Source: Catellatospora citrea (GTDB taxonomy: Bacteria > Actinomycetota > Actinomycetes > Mycobacteriales > Micromonosporaceae). From it: a DNA stretch of 64,000 bases. The position numbers were made by a program, and so were the translations under genes. This document shows, one piece after another, positions 7,629 to 16,869 of this stretch. Location of the stretch: assembly GCF_003610235.1 (NCBI RefSeq), contig NZ_RAPR01000001.1, positions 3,038,001 through 3,102,000 on the forward strand, given 5' to 3'. Position 1 is the first letter of the stretch, and every line of letters starts with the position of its first letter. The notes beneath the pieces were generated by a model. That model was not told the origin of the DNA. It did no database searches and saw only the letters and a list, made by a program, of their open reading frames with translations.

Positions 7629-10600
7629 CTACTTGATCAGCTTCCAGGGGCTGTTCGAGCCCGTGGCGGGAGCCTGGTTGCGGGTGTACCACTTCGCCTC
7701 GTAGACGTGGCCCTGGTACGACACCCGGTCGCCGGCGTTGTACACCGTCGTGGGCGTCCAGGCGGCGGGGCTGCCGTCGGCGGGCGGCGGAGCCTGCTCC
7801 TCCCAGGGACCGTTCGGGTCGCCCGGGGCCTGGTTGCGGGAGTACCAGCGCGCGCGGAACCTCTTGTCCTGGTGGACCACGACGTCGCCGCCGTTGAAGA
7901 TCCGTGACGCCGTCCAGATCGCGACGCCGTCCTCGGTCATGGCCAGTTCCTGCCACGGACCGTTCGCGTCGCCCGGCTTCTGGTTCTGCGCATACCAGGA
8001 GGCCTTGTAGACCTTGCCCTGGTAGACGACCTTGTCACCCTCCTTGTACGCCTTCGACGCGACCCAGGCGGGCGGCAGGTTCACCGTCACCGTGCCGCTG
8101 CCCTGCGCCGCTTCGAGCTGAGCGTTGCCCGCGTACGACGCGGTCAGCGGGTGGCTGCCCGCCGCAAGACCCACCGGCAGGGTGAACGTCGCGGTGCCGT
8201 CGGTCGTGGTGACCGAACCGCGCACCTTGTCGCCCTCACGCAGTTCCACGGTGCCTGCCACGGGCAGGCTGCCCGCGGCGACCTTGACCGTCACCTTCGC
8301 CGCCGTGCCCCAGTCCACCGGGGCCGAGGTCACGGTGACCGCCGGCTTGCCCTTGCCGGTGCGGAACACCGCCGGCTGCGCCACGGCCACGCCGTCGTCG
8401 GCGCTGCGCGCCGAGACGATCCAGGCGTACGACGTCACCGGCGCGAGCCCCGACCACGTCACCGTGGCCGTGCCGTTCGCGGCCACCTGGTCGGAGCCGA
8501 TGACGCCCGTCGGCACGTAGACCGCCAGCGAGTCGGTCGACAGCGACGTCCTGCGGCTGGTCAGGTCGACCGGCAGGGTCAGGTTGTCCTCCGCGCCGTT
8601 GTAGCGCGGCTTGGTCTGGCTGCCGTCGGCGCGGATGTCGAACTCGGTCGCCCCGAAGGTGTCGAGGAACGGCGAGTACGTGTCGATGTGCATCTCGGCG
8701 TTCTTGACGTCGAACTGCATCAGCCGCAGGAAGCTCGCGCCGAACTGGAGCCGGTCGGCCGCCTTGTGGTCGATGACGCCATCGCCGTTGACGTCGATGT
8801 TCCCGCTCAAGTCGACCTTGTCGGGCCACAGGTCGCTCGCGGGCACCGTGTAGAACTGGTAGTCCGCCAGCAGCTCGACGACGTCGTGCGACACCGTCAC
8901 GCCGACCTTCGACTTCAGGTTGATGCCCACGCCGTGCTCGTGCCCGGCGAGGATCAGGAACACGTTCGGGTTGTTTTCGACGACGCCCTTGTAGAGGGCG
9001 GAGCCGTCTGGGTCGGAGAACGCCGCCCCGCGGCCGTCCGCGTTGGCCGACGGCTTGAGGTAGTCGTGGGACAGCAGGATCCCGTTGCGGTCCTTGAACC
9101 GCTTGAAGATCGAGTCAGCCCACCGCGCCTCGGCCGGGGTCACGCCGTAGGACAGGCCGACCGCGACGAAGTCAAGGCCGCCCGCGCTGAACAGCACGTA
9201 GTTGTTCTGGTTGTCCTTACCCGGGGTGACCGTGCCGTCGGCATTGGCCACCTCGTCCCACGCGTGGTACGACGCGCCCGCGGGCCAGCCCTTCGCCACG
9301 CCGTAGTACCGGTCGGCGCTGAAGGTCTTGCTGAACCGCGAGTTCGAGCCGGTCTCGGCGCCGAGCTGGTTGTCGTGGTTACCAGCGATGACCTGGTTCA
9401 CCACGCCACCGTCGTCGAGGATCTTCTGGTAGCCCGACGAGACCGCCAGCTCCTTCTCGACCTGCTCGTGCAGACCGGGCCGGAGCAGCGTGCCGTCGGC
9501 GTTCTTGGCCAGCGGGTCGTAGTAGTCGTTCTCGATGACGTCGCCGGTGTGCGCCGAGTACGCGATCTTGCGGCTCTTCGCGTTGTCGGCGATCCACTGC
9601 GCCTCCGCGCGGTAGGCCGCCTGCCAGATGGCCTGCTCCTCCGCCGTCTCCACGTCCGACGGCTCGGCCTTGCCGTCCCAGTCGTCGTACGTGCCGCCGG
9701 CCGCGCCCTCGGTCAGGTACTGCGTGTCGGTGAAGTGCGAGATCGCGAAGTCGTACGTGTCCGCGTCCTCGAAGTGGTTCTTGTCGAGCGCCGCGGACGC
9801 GTCGCGCGGCGACAGGTCGTCGGCGAACGGGTCCTCACCGGTGACCAGCACGTGCACGGTCGTGCCGTCCCGGTAGCCGGCGGCCAGCGGCGCGGTCAGC
9901 ACCGTGCTGCGGGCGGCCTGGCCACGGGAGCTGGTCAGCACCGTCCACTTCGCGGCGGCCGGGTCCCACACCCGCAGCGCGACGACCCGCTTCGGGTCGA
10001 TCGTGCCCTCCCAGCGCAGCATCGGCGACGCCGCGTTGTTCGCCACGGTCAGGTCGTAGCGCTGGAACACCACGTCCCGGCCGGACGGCGTGTCGACGGC
10101 CTGCCCGTCGAGCGGCCGCAGCGAGTCGACCTTCACGGCCCCGTCGTGGGCCACGTCGAGCGTGGTCGGCACGGTGACCGCCTCGCCCTGGTAGCCCGCG
10201 GTCGGCAGGACCACGTCGGCCTTGGTGAAGGTCGCCGTCAGCGGTACGCCCTGCTCGCCCGGGATCCGGGCGGACAGCCGCGCCGCCGGCGCGTTGGGGT
10301 CGGCCACCGTCGCGGTGAGGTCCGCCGGCACGTCCGGGATGCTCGCGCTGGTGAAGCGGATCAGCCGGGTGCCCGTGTTGCCGAGCGCGTCGGTCGCCGT
10401 GACGGCGATCGTGTGCGCCCCGGCGGGCAGGCCGTGCCCGATCTCGTCGCCCTGCGCGACCGGCTTGCCGTCCAGGGTCATCGCCGGGGTCCCGACGATG
10501 CCCGAGGCGTCCTTGACCTTGACGTTGAGCGCCACGGTCGCGACCAGCTTCTGGCCCTCGGCCGGCACGCTGCCGTCGATCTCCGGCGCGGTGTTGTCGA

Positions 10601-12617
10601 CGGTGAACCGGCGGGTGGACGTCTTGCCCCCGACGACGGCCGCGATGGTGTGCCGCCCGTCGGCCAGCTTGGTCGTGTCGACGTCGGCCCGCGTGCCGAG
10701 CACCGGCAGCGCCGCGCCGTCATCGGCGGTGACCTCGAACAGCATCGCCTTGACCAGCGCGCTGTTGAAGCTGCTGCCGCAGGTGCCGTCACCCATGTGC
10801 ACGGTCACCGGCGAGCCCGCCGGGTAGGTCGCCGCACCGATGGTGACGGTGCTCTGCGCGAGCTGCCTGGTCAGCTGTGCTGCCTTCGCGCCCACTGGGG
10901 CGAGCGCGAAGTCGCGCAGCGTGAAGTCGTCGAAGTTGTCGCAGCCGCCCGGCTTCGCGCTGCCGTGGTCGCTGCCCGCGACGAACTCCAGCACGTTGAC
11001 GCCCGGCACCAGCCACTCGTTCGGGAAGGCGACGTCGGCCGTCTCCTTCTCCCACACCCCCAGGTCCAGCGGGATGCCGTTGATCAGAACCTTGTTGTCG
11101 TATCCGTTGTCGGTGCCGTTGCCGCCGATGAACATCCGCAGGTGCGCGTCGCCGCCGCTGCCCAGGGTGCCGACGGTGCGCGACGTCGGCGCGCCCGCGA
11201 CGTCGAAGTGGAACTCGGCTTCCTTGTTCGGCCCGCACGTGCCGTCGCCCAGCGCCAGCGAGGCGGCCGTCGTCTCGGCCTTCGTCTCCGTCGTCCCCGT
11301 GGTCGTCACCAGGTACGTCGTGCCCGCCGTGACGGTGCCCGGCAGGCTCAGCGCCAGCTTCGCCGAACTCCGGGTCACCTTGAAGTCGTCGTGGTTGGCG
11401 CAGGTCGCGCCGTTGGCGGTGCCGTTGTAGTCGCCCGTGCGCAGCTGGACGACGTTGTCGCCGGAGCGCAGGAACCGGGTCGGGAACCGCAGGCTGACGT
11501 CCTCGGCCCCGTAGACGCCGTAGTCGCCGCCGAGGTCGACGCGGTTGCCGTTGACCAGGACGAAGTTGTGGTACTTCGCCTCGGCCGAGTTGCCCGCCTC
11601 GATCGTCAGCCCGAGCGTCGCGGTGCCCGAGGCGAGCGTCTCCGGGTTCGCCGCCGGGACGTCGTCGATGGACAGCGACTCGACCGCGTCCGCGCTGCCG
11701 TTCGGCAGCGCCGCGATGACCAGCTGCGTGCCGCGGGCCGGCGCGCCGTCAGCGGGCGTCACCTTCGCCGCCCCCGCCGGAGCGTTGTTGACCTCCACGG
11801 TGACGCTGGTCCGCGCGCCCGACTCCGTCGTCGCCGCGACCGTGTGCGTGCCGTTCGACAGCTTCGTCGTGTCGAGGTCGGCGTGCAGGCCCGCGGTGCT
11901 GCCCGGCTCGCCGGACACCACGAACGTCAGCGGCTGGCTCAGCAGGCGCTTCGAGGTGCCGCAGGTGCCGTCGCCGAAGCTGTAGCTGAACGCGTTCTGC
12001 TCGCCGTCGGCCACCACCCCGAGCAGGCCCAGGCCGATGCTGCTCAGCGCGAAGTCGTCGTAGTTCGGGCAGCGCAGGCCCTCCCCGTACGGCAGCTGCT
12101 CCACGCCGACCGCGGTCGTGCTGGTGGTGTCGACCCAGTTGGCGCCCGCCTTGACGGTGATCGTGTTGGTCCCGGCCTGCAGCCACGAGCCCGGGAAGTC
12201 CAGCGTGCCGCGCGTGCCGCCGGCGATGTCGGGGAGGAAGACCCGGTCGGCGTCCGCGGTGTGCCCGTTGACGACGACGTAGTTGTGGTAGCGGGCCTCG
12301 GTGCCGTTGCCGCCCATGTCGAAGCTCAGGTGCGCGGTGCCGGCGGTCGGCGCGGTGGGGACCGTCGCGCCGTCGACGGTGAGGGAGACGACCGAGTCAC
12401 CCTCGACGGTCGGCCCCGCCTCGACACCCACGGTGCCTTCGAGGGTCTGGCCTTCCCGCAGGTCGAGGGTCGGCCCGTTGCTCTGCGCCGACGCCGGCGA
12501 ACCATCGGCGGCTACCGCGGTGACGATCGCGGCGCCCGCACCGGCGACGAGCGCCAGGGCGAGCACCGGACCGAGTAAGCGCGGGTGCCTCCGTCCCAGT
12601 CGGAAACGGTGGATCAT
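7629..12617 (-). CDS. Very large secreted metallophosphoesterase with three N-terminal beta modules and three C-terminal chitin-binding modules
   Basis: A 1662-residue exported protein. The ATG at 12617 is chosen because AAGGAGA lies about 8 nt upstream and the signal peptide starts there (RRHPRLLGPVLALALVAGAG). Three related modules follow, each with a C-x-x-x-DDF strand (around residues 184, 407, 560) and a GDGTCG loop. A calcineurin-like phosphoesterase domain spans about residues 950-1300, with metal-binding landmarks FTDTQY, HTGDVIENDY, AGNHDNQ, LSHDYL and LAGHEHGVG. An Ig-like Big_3 module sits near 1420-1508. Three CBM5/12-type modules end the protein (around 1514, 1564 and 1617), each with W-x5-(Y/F), GD-x-V and the W-Y/S-x-x-NQ-x-P motif. 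It probably hydrolyses a phosphoester while held on chitin or peptidoglycan-like glycan. It is the third gene of an operon, 13 bp after the Ni/Co exporter. Confidence 0.85.
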   Translation of the reverse strand: MIHRFRLGRRHPRLLGPVLALALVAGAGAAIVTAVAADGSPASAQSNGPTLDLREGQTLEGTVGVEAGPTVEGDSVVSLTVDGATVPTAPTAGTAHLSFDMGGNGTEARYHNYVVVNGHTADADRVFLPDIAGGTRGTLDFPGSWLQAGTNTITVKAGANWVDTTSTTAVGVEQLPYGEGLRCPNYDDFALSSIGLGLLGVVADGEQNAFSYSFGDGTCGTSKRLLSQPLTFVVSGEPGSTAGLHADLDTTKLSNGTHTVAATTESGARTSVTVEVNNAPAGAAKVTPADGAPARGTQLVIAALPNGSADAVESLSIDDVPAANPETLASGTATLGLTIEAGNSAEAKYHNFVLVNGNRVDLGGDYGVYGAEDVSLRFPTRFLRSGDNVVQLRTGDYNGTANGATCANHDDFKVTRSSAKLALSLPGTVTAGTTYLVTTTGTTETKAETTAASLALGDGTCGPNKEAEFHFDVAGAPTSRTVGTLGSGGDAHLRMFIGGNGTDNGYDNKVLINGIPLDLGVWEKETADVAFPNEWLVPGVNVLEFVAGSDHGSAKPGGCDNFDDFTLRDFALAPVGAKAAQLTRQLAQSTVTIGAATYPAGSPVTVHMGDGTCGSSFNSALVKAMLFEVTADDGAALPVLGTRADVDTTKLADGRHTIAAVVGGKTSTRRFTVDNTAPEIDGSVPAEGQKLVATVALNVKVKDASGIVGTPAMTLDGKPVAQGDEIGHGLPAGAHTIAVTATDALGNTGTRLIRFTSASIPDVPADLTATVADPNAPAARLSARIPGEQGVPLTATFTKADVVLPTAGYQGEAVTVPTTLDVAHDGAVKVDSLRPLDGQAVDTPSGRDVVFQRYDLTVANNAASPMLRWEGTIDPKRVVALRVWDPAAAKWTVLTSSRGQAARSTVLTAPLAAGYRDGTTVHVLVTGEDPFADDLSPRDASAALDKNHFEDADTYDFAISHFTDTQYLTEGAAGGTYDDWDGKAEPSDVETAEEQAIWQAAYRAEAQWIADNAKSRKIAYSAHTGDVIENDYYDPLAKNADGTLLRPGLHEQVEKELAVSSGYQKILDDGGVVNQVIAGNHDNQLGAETGSNSRFSKTFSADRYYGVAKGWPAGASYHAWDEVANADGTVTPGKDNQNNYVLFSAGGLDFVAVGLSYGVTPAEARWADSIFKRFKDRNGILLSHDYLKPSANADGRGAAFSDPDGSALYKGVVENNPNVFLILAGHEHGVGINLKSKVGVTVSHDVVELLADYQFYTVPASDLWPDKVDLSGNIDVNGDGVIDHKAADRLQFGASFLRLMQFDVKNAEMHIDTYSPFLDTFGATEFDIRADGSQTKPRYNGAEDNLTLPVDLTSRRTSLSTDSLAVYVPTGVIGSDQVAANGTATVTWSGLAPVTSYAWIVSARSADDGVAVAQPAVFRTGKGKPAVTVTSAPVDWGTAAKVTVKVAAGSLPVAGTVELREGDKVRGSVTTTDGTATFTLPVGLAAGSHPLTASYAGNAQLEAAQGSGTVTVNLPPAWVASKAYKEGDKVVYQGKVYKASWYAQNQKPGDANGPWQELAMTEDGVAIWTASRIFNGGDVVVHQDKRFRARWYSRNQAPGDPNGPWEEQAPPPADGSPAAWTPTTVYNAGDRVSYQGHVYEAKWYTRNQAPATGSNSPWKLIK

Positions 12618-12630
12618 GAGGGGTGTCTCC

Positions 12631-13545
12631 TTAGGTGACATTCGTGAGCTGCACCGCTGCGACAGCGGTGACACCGACGCCGAACAAGGTGATGCCGGCG
12701 GCGGCGAGAACAGGGGCCACCCGGGTGGCGAGGTGAAGCAGGCCGCTCGACCGCGAGCCGCGTACGACCAGGGATCCGCCCGCGACGGCCAGCACGCCGA
12801 CCCCGAACAGCACCACGGCCATGCCGACGCCGAACGTCATCACCAGCAGCAGCGCGAACCCGGGCCGCCCGATGAACAAGCCGGTCACCAGCACCAGGAA
12901 GGCCGCCGGCGACGGGGTGAGCCCACCGGAGATCCCGAGCAGCACCAGACCGGGCCGCTTGCCCGAGCCGACCCCGTGGGTGTGTCCGTGGTCGTGCGTG
13001 TGGCCTGCGCCGAGTGGGGAGCCATCGGCGTGCGTCTGATCGGGTTCAGCACCGTGCGCGCTGTCGATGCCGTGCGAGTGAAGGTGGCCGTGACCGTGAC
13101 CGTGACCGTGGCTGTGGCTGTGGGTGTGGGTGTGGGTGTGACCATGGCTGTGGCCGTGCGATCCCGCGTGTCCGCGGACGTGCCGTCGTACCAGGGCGAC
13201 GCCCGTGGCCAGCACGATCAGCCCGGCGAGCAGTTGCAGCCAGCTGGTCAGTTCCGCCATCCGCAGGACGTCCGAGAGGGACAGGAACGTCCAGGCCAGG
13301 CCGATGACGAGGACCGAGACGGTGTGCATGACGGCGACCGAGCCGCCGAGCCAGGCGGCGTCGCGGATCCGGCCGCGCGACCCGACGAGGTACGCCGCAG
13401 CCAGGCTCTTGCCGTGCCCCGGCGCGACCGCATGCGCCGCACCCGCGATGAACGCGAGCCCGAACGCCAGCGGCGGCACGCCCGGCGCCTGGATGATGCG
13501 CTGCAGCTGGTCGGCGACCGACACGGCTGACGCGGCGGCACTCAT
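12631..13545 (-). CDS. His-rich nickel/cobalt exporter of the NicO/RcnA type
   Basis: A 304-residue membrane protein of the NicO (HoxN-like high-affinity Ni transporter/RcnA) group. Its transmembrane segments include the AHAVAPGHGKSLAAAYLVG signature near residues 37-55 and GISGGLTPSPAAFLVL in the second half. Between them is a long cytoplasmic or periplasmic His-rich loop, made of SHGHTH-type repeats, of about 80 residues. RcnA-like exporters use such loops to bind Ni(II) or Co(II). The gene overlaps the upstream gene by 4 bp and lies 13 bp before the metallophosphoesterase gene, so the three look like one operon. Ion specificity is an inference. Confidence 0.8.
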   Translation of the reverse strand: MSAAASAVSVADQLQRIIQAPGVPPLAFGLAFIAGAAHAVAPGHGKSLAAAYLVGSRGRIRDAAWLGGSVAVMHTVSVLVIGLAWTFLSLSDVLRMAELTSWLQLLAGLIVLATGVALVRRHVRGHAGSHGHSHGHTHTHTHSHSHGHGHGHGHLHSHGIDSAHGAEPDQTHADGSPLGAGHTHDHGHTHGVGSGKRPGLVLLGISGGLTPSPAAFLVLVTGLFIGRPGFALLLVMTFGVGMAVVLFGVGVLAVAGGSLVVRGSRSSGLLHLATRVAPVLAAAGITLFGVGVTAVAAVQLTNVT

Positions 13546-14252
13546 CCGGCGACCCGCCGACGACGGCCGAAGCGGCGGAACAGCACCAGCGCGCCGACCA
13601 CGACGAGCAGCACCCCACCCAGCACGGCGGCGATCTGCACGGCCGCGCTGCGGCCCAGGTCCGCACCGGCCGGCGGCGGCGCGTCACCGAGCACCCAGTC
13701 GTGGGAGGGCTGGTCGGAGGTGTACACCGCGCGAGCCCCGCCGGGGCCGCTGGCCATGGTGCGGTAGGCCGGGTTCAGGTCGGTCAGCGTCCGCACCGCG
13801 ACCGCGACCGTGCCGACCGGCCCGGGACAGGTGTAGTCGATGGTCACGCCGATCCGCGCCAGGTCGCTCGACGGTGTGACCGTGCCCGTGCAGGCCCGGC
13901 CGCCGCTGTCGACCGTGATCTGCTTCAGCAGGTAGGCGGTGAAAGCGCCGGCCGGCCCGATCGTCGCCGCGTCCGAGTCCTGGAAGAAGACCGCGCCGTC
14001 GAGCATGACCCGGTCCTGCGGGAGCAGGCCGAGCGCGACCCCGAGCAGGGTCAGGTCGTCGACGCCGCCGACCCTCCAGCGCACGTGCACGACCTCGGGG
14101 CGGGCGGCGTCGGGCGCGATGGCGACGGTCTGCGGATCCCCGAACGGGTGCGCTTCCGCCGGGGCGGCCGGGACCAGCACGGTCGCGGCGAGCGCCACCA
14201 GCGCGAGGACGATCGACGCGCCGAGGCACGGTCGATGTGCGTATGGAGACAA
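13542..14252 (-). CDS. Secreted, C-terminally membrane-anchored protein with predicted N-terminal His
   Basis: A 236-residue protein with a signal peptide ending PAAPAEA. The mature chain would therefore begin HPFGDPQTVAI, followed by a beta-rich domain, one C-terminal transmembrane helix (around residues 205-227) and a basic tail (RRFGRRRR). Genes of this type commonly precede NicO transporters in actinobacteria, and the 4-bp overlap with the exporter supports a joint role. An exposed amino-terminal His is a common metal ligand (as in CopC-like proteins), so a metal-binding role is plausible but unproven. I do not recognise a named family. Confidence 0.7.
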   Translation of the reverse strand: MSPYAHRPCLGASIVLALVALAATVLVPAAPAEAHPFGDPQTVAIAPDAARPEVVHVRWRVGGVDDLTLLGVALGLLPQDRVMLDGAVFFQDSDAATIGPAGAFTAYLLKQITVDSGGRACTGTVTPSSDLARIGVTIDYTCPGPVGTVAVAVRTLTDLNPAYRTMASGPGGARAVYTSDQPSHDWVLGDAPPPAGADLGRSAAVQIAAVLGGVLLVVVGALVLFRRFGRRRRVAG

Positions 14253-14420
14253 GGACGAAGCTCCGGTTCCTGAGTTGCGTCGCGCCGAGGACGCGACCAG
14301 CCGAGGACTCTGCCGAGCTTTGACGAACTCACCGAGTGGCCTCGGTGATCAACGGGGATTGCCCGCGTGAACAGTAAGTTGATCAGCGCCCGCCGGGGCG
14401 GTGGCGGTTACCGTGGCGGG

Positions 14421-14951
14421 GTGCGCGAAACACCGGAAGACCTCGTCGAACTCCAGGCCCTGCTCCACGCCTCCCTGTCCCGCTCCACCTCGCATCTCCG
14501 CTCGATCATCAACACCGAACGCACGCTGACCGCGGAGCAGCTCACCCAGGTCCTCACCGGGATGTGCACACTCGCCCTGTCCACGGTGACCGCGAAGGGC
14601 GAGCCGCGGATCAGCGGGGTGGACGGGCACTTCCTGCACGGAAAGTGGCACTTCGGCACAGCGCGTACCGCCGCCAAGGCCCGCCACCTGGCCGCCCGGC
14701 CCGCCGTCAGCGCCGCACACCTGCGCGGTGAAGACCTGGGCGTGTTCACGCACGGCCAGGTGGAGATCCTCAACCCCGCCCAAGGCGAGCCGGCCGCCGA
14801 CTGGCCCGAGCTGCTGGCCTACTTCAAGGACTTCTACGGCGCCGACGCCTTCGACTGGGACCACGAGGTGGTCTACTACCGGCTGCATCCGCACTGGATG
14901 ACTGTGTACGCCCCCGACTTCGCCAAGCTCACGGCCACGTCCCCATCTTGA
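14421..14951 (+). CDS. Pyridoxamine 5'-phosphate oxidase-like FMN-binding protein
   Basis: A 176-residue protein with a split-barrel FMN-binding fold: TLALSTVTAKGEPRISGVDGHF (strands 1-2), then HFGTARTAAKARHLAARPAVSAAHL, the strand typical of PPOx/F420-binding proteins. The first about 40 residues are helical. The GTG at 14421 is chosen because the longer frame back to 14367 encodes a Gly/Arg-rich leader unlike the family. Members reduce or bind flavin or F420 cofactors; the substrate is unknown. Monocistronic. Confidence 0.7.
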   Translation: MRETPEDLVELQALLHASLSRSTSHLRSIINTERTLTAEQLTQVLTGMCTLALSTVTAKGEPRISGVDGHFLHGKWHFGTARTAAKARHLAARPAVSAAHLRGEDLGVFTHGQVEILNPAQGEPAADWPELLAYFKDFYGADAFDWDHEVVYYRLHPHWMTVYAPDFAKLTATSPS

Positions 14952-15005
14952 TCGGGACGTGGCCGCGCCTCGCGACGTGCCGCTAGCAGGTGACCATCGC
15001 GGGCC

Positions 15006-16334
15006 TCATCGTTCGGCCTCCAGCTTGGCCAGCAGATCGGCGGCCTCCGCCACACTGCTCGACCACCGCACACCCGACCCGAGGTCCTTGACCGAGACCG
15101 TGCCCTCCGGGTCGAGGGTCAGCACAAACCGTGCGCCGCGGCTGTCGGCGTACTTCATCTGCGCCCCGTGCTTGGCCTCGCGCGCCGGGAAGAGGTCGAC
15201 GTCGAACGTGCCCGTCGCCCGCACCGCCGCCGCGATGCCCGCCAGGGCGACGGCGTCGCACTCCGGGCCCTGCGTCACCACGACGAGCGTGCGCTGCCGC
15301 GCGCTCTTCGGCAGCCTGTCCAGGCCCTCCAGCGCGGAAAGGATCCGGGAGACGCCGATCGTGCCGCCGACACCGGGCAGTCTCCTGGTGGTGTACAGGC
15401 CGGAGAGGTTGTCGTAGCGTCCACCGCCGCCGATGCTGCCGACCTCGGGCGCCCACTCGTGCATCACCTCGAAGACCACACCGGTGTAGTAGTCGAGGCC
15501 GCGCACGATGCTCGGATCGAACCGCACGACGTCCGACCGGCCGGTGGCGGCCGCGACGAGGTCGAGCACCTGGCGCACCTCCGCCAGACCGGCCTCCCCT
15601 TCGGCCGACGCGCCGACCAGCTCCGCCATCCTGGCCAGCGTCTGCTCGTTGGTCTGCTGTCGGCAGCCGACCACCGCGAGGATGCGGTCGACGGCGGCGG
15701 AACTCACGCCGACCTCGCCCAGCTCCGCCACCACGCCGTCGGGCCCGATCTTGTCAATCTTGTCGAGTGCCCTGAGCACAGCCGTGATCCGGTCTCCCAG
15801 CCGCAGATTCTCCAGCAGTCCGTTGAGGATCCGCCGGTTGTTCAGCCGGATGACGAACGGGCCGATCTCCATACGCAGCAGCGCGGTCTGGATGATCGCC
15901 AAGATCTCCGCGTCGGCCGTCACGCCGGTGTCACCGACGATGTCGGCATCACACTGCAGGAACTCGCGATAGCGGCCACGTTGCGGACGCTCCCCGCGCC
16001 AGACGTAACCGATGTTGAACGCGCGCAGCGGCAGCGTCAGCCGGGCGTGGTGCTGCGCGACGAAACGCGCCAGCGGAACAGTCAGGTCGAAACGCAGCGC
16101 GACGGCTCTGCCGCCCTGGTCCTCGAACTCGAACATCTGCTTGTCCGACTCCGCGCCGCCCTTGCCTCGGAGAATCTCGGCGTACTCGACGGCCGGCGTC
16201 TGGATGGGATCGAAACCGAAGGAGGTGAACACGTCCTCGATCGCCATGATCATGCGGCGGCGGTGCCGGCCGGCGGCGGGCAGGATGTCGGTGAAACCGC
16301 GCAGGGTACGGGGTTGGATGATCTGATCGCGCAC
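15006..16334 (-). CDS. hisS: Histidyl-tRNA synthetase
   Basis: A 442-residue class II synthetase that charges tRNA-His with histidine in the cytoplasm. Visible landmarks are the N-terminal RGFTDILPA segment, motif 2 LRFDLTVPLARFVAQH, the HisRS-specific GLDYYTGVVFE signature, a motif 3 region with GGGGRYDNLSGLY and GVGGTIGVSRIL, and an anticodon-binding domain at the C-terminus. The start is GTG with only a weak ribosome-binding site. The gene stands alone next to a small ORF and no translation genes are nearby, so it may be either the housekeeping copy or a second copy. Confidence 0.9.
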   Translation of the reverse strand: MRDQIIQPRTLRGFTDILPAAGRHRRRMIMAIEDVFTSFGFDPIQTPAVEYAEILRGKGGAESDKQMFEFEDQGGRAVALRFDLTVPLARFVAQHHARLTLPLRAFNIGYVWRGERPQRGRYREFLQCDADIVGDTGVTADAEILAIIQTALLRMEIGPFVIRLNNRRILNGLLENLRLGDRITAVLRALDKIDKIGPDGVVAELGEVGVSSAAVDRILAVVGCRQQTNEQTLARMAELVGASAEGEAGLAEVRQVLDLVAAATGRSDVVRFDPSIVRGLDYYTGVVFEVMHEWAPEVGSIGGGGRYDNLSGLYTTRRLPGVGGTIGVSRILSALEGLDRLPKSARQRTLVVVTQGPECDAVALAGIAAAVRATGTFDVDLFPAREAKHGAQMKYADSRGARFVLTLDPEGTVSVKDLGSGVRWSSSVAEAADLLAKLEAER

Positions 16335-16869
16335 GGAGCTTCTACTTCCGGTCAGACGACGGATGGGTCACGGTCCGGCATCCGGGGCCACCACCGCGAC
16401 CAGCTCCTTAAATCGCGCACCGCGCGGCGCGTCGTGGAGCGGGCAGGCCGAGCAGCGGCCCCCCGATATGCTCCACGCCCACCGCGATCGATCGCGCCCC
16501 ACCGGAGACCAGGACCTCGAACGGCAAGGCGCCGACCCGGTCGACGGACGGGATGCCGCTGCGGATCGCAGCCATGACCTGCTGCGCCAACGCGACCGTC
16601 CGGGTCAGCCGATCAGGAAAGCCCGCAAGCGGCTCGCGCGCCATCTGTTCGACCTCCCCCGTTGACGTCTGTCCCGATAAGGGTGAGGCCCGTCAGCCAC
16701 ACACCGTACTTTCCACCCCTGAGACCGTCAACCTGCTCGATCTCTCCGAACAGGCAGTGGTGACGAGGCTCCTGGTGACCACCCGATCCGCATCGTCAGT
16801 GCCTCCGGAAGCCTGTCCGCAGCTGATCGACTGGTGTTCGGTGTCAGAGATGCGCCGTACATTGTCGCG
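16335..16869. other. Intergenic stretch between hisS and the DUF4240 gene
   Basis: About 535 bp separate the divergent hisS and DUF4240 starts. I see one low-confidence small ORF on the minus strand (16408-16644). A second minus-strand reading, ending at 16368, encodes a CSACPLHD-like tail in a different frame. I find no RNA gene or repeat. Confidence 0.4.
16408..16644 (-). CDS. Hypothetical 78-residue protein (possibly frameshifted)
   Basis: The ATG at 16644 has a strong ribosome-binding site (GGGGGAGG about 8 nt upstream), which favours real translation. The first about 55 residues look protein-like (MAREPLAGFPDRLTRTVALA). The C-terminus turns into an Ala/Arg/Pro-rich run, while another frame there reads a sensible Cys-containing tail (GGRCSACPLHDAPRGARF) that ends 33 bp before hisS. 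That pattern could mean a frameshift in one 92-residue gene. Function unknown. Confidence 0.35.
   Translation of the reverse strand: MAREPLAGFPDRLTRTVALAQQVMAAIRSGIPSVDRVGALPFEVLVSGGARSIAVGVEHIGGPLLGLPAPRRAARCAI

Noticed and set aside
8151..12578. 1475-codon plus-strand frame opposite the metallophosphoesterase
   Set aside because: Arg/Val/Gly-rich shadow without domains; the minus-strand frame has signal peptide, catalytic motifs and binding modules.
13080..13145. Tandem GTG/CAC-type short repeats
   Set aside because: These are His codons of the metal-binding loop in the NicO exporter, not a noncoding repeat or CRISPR.
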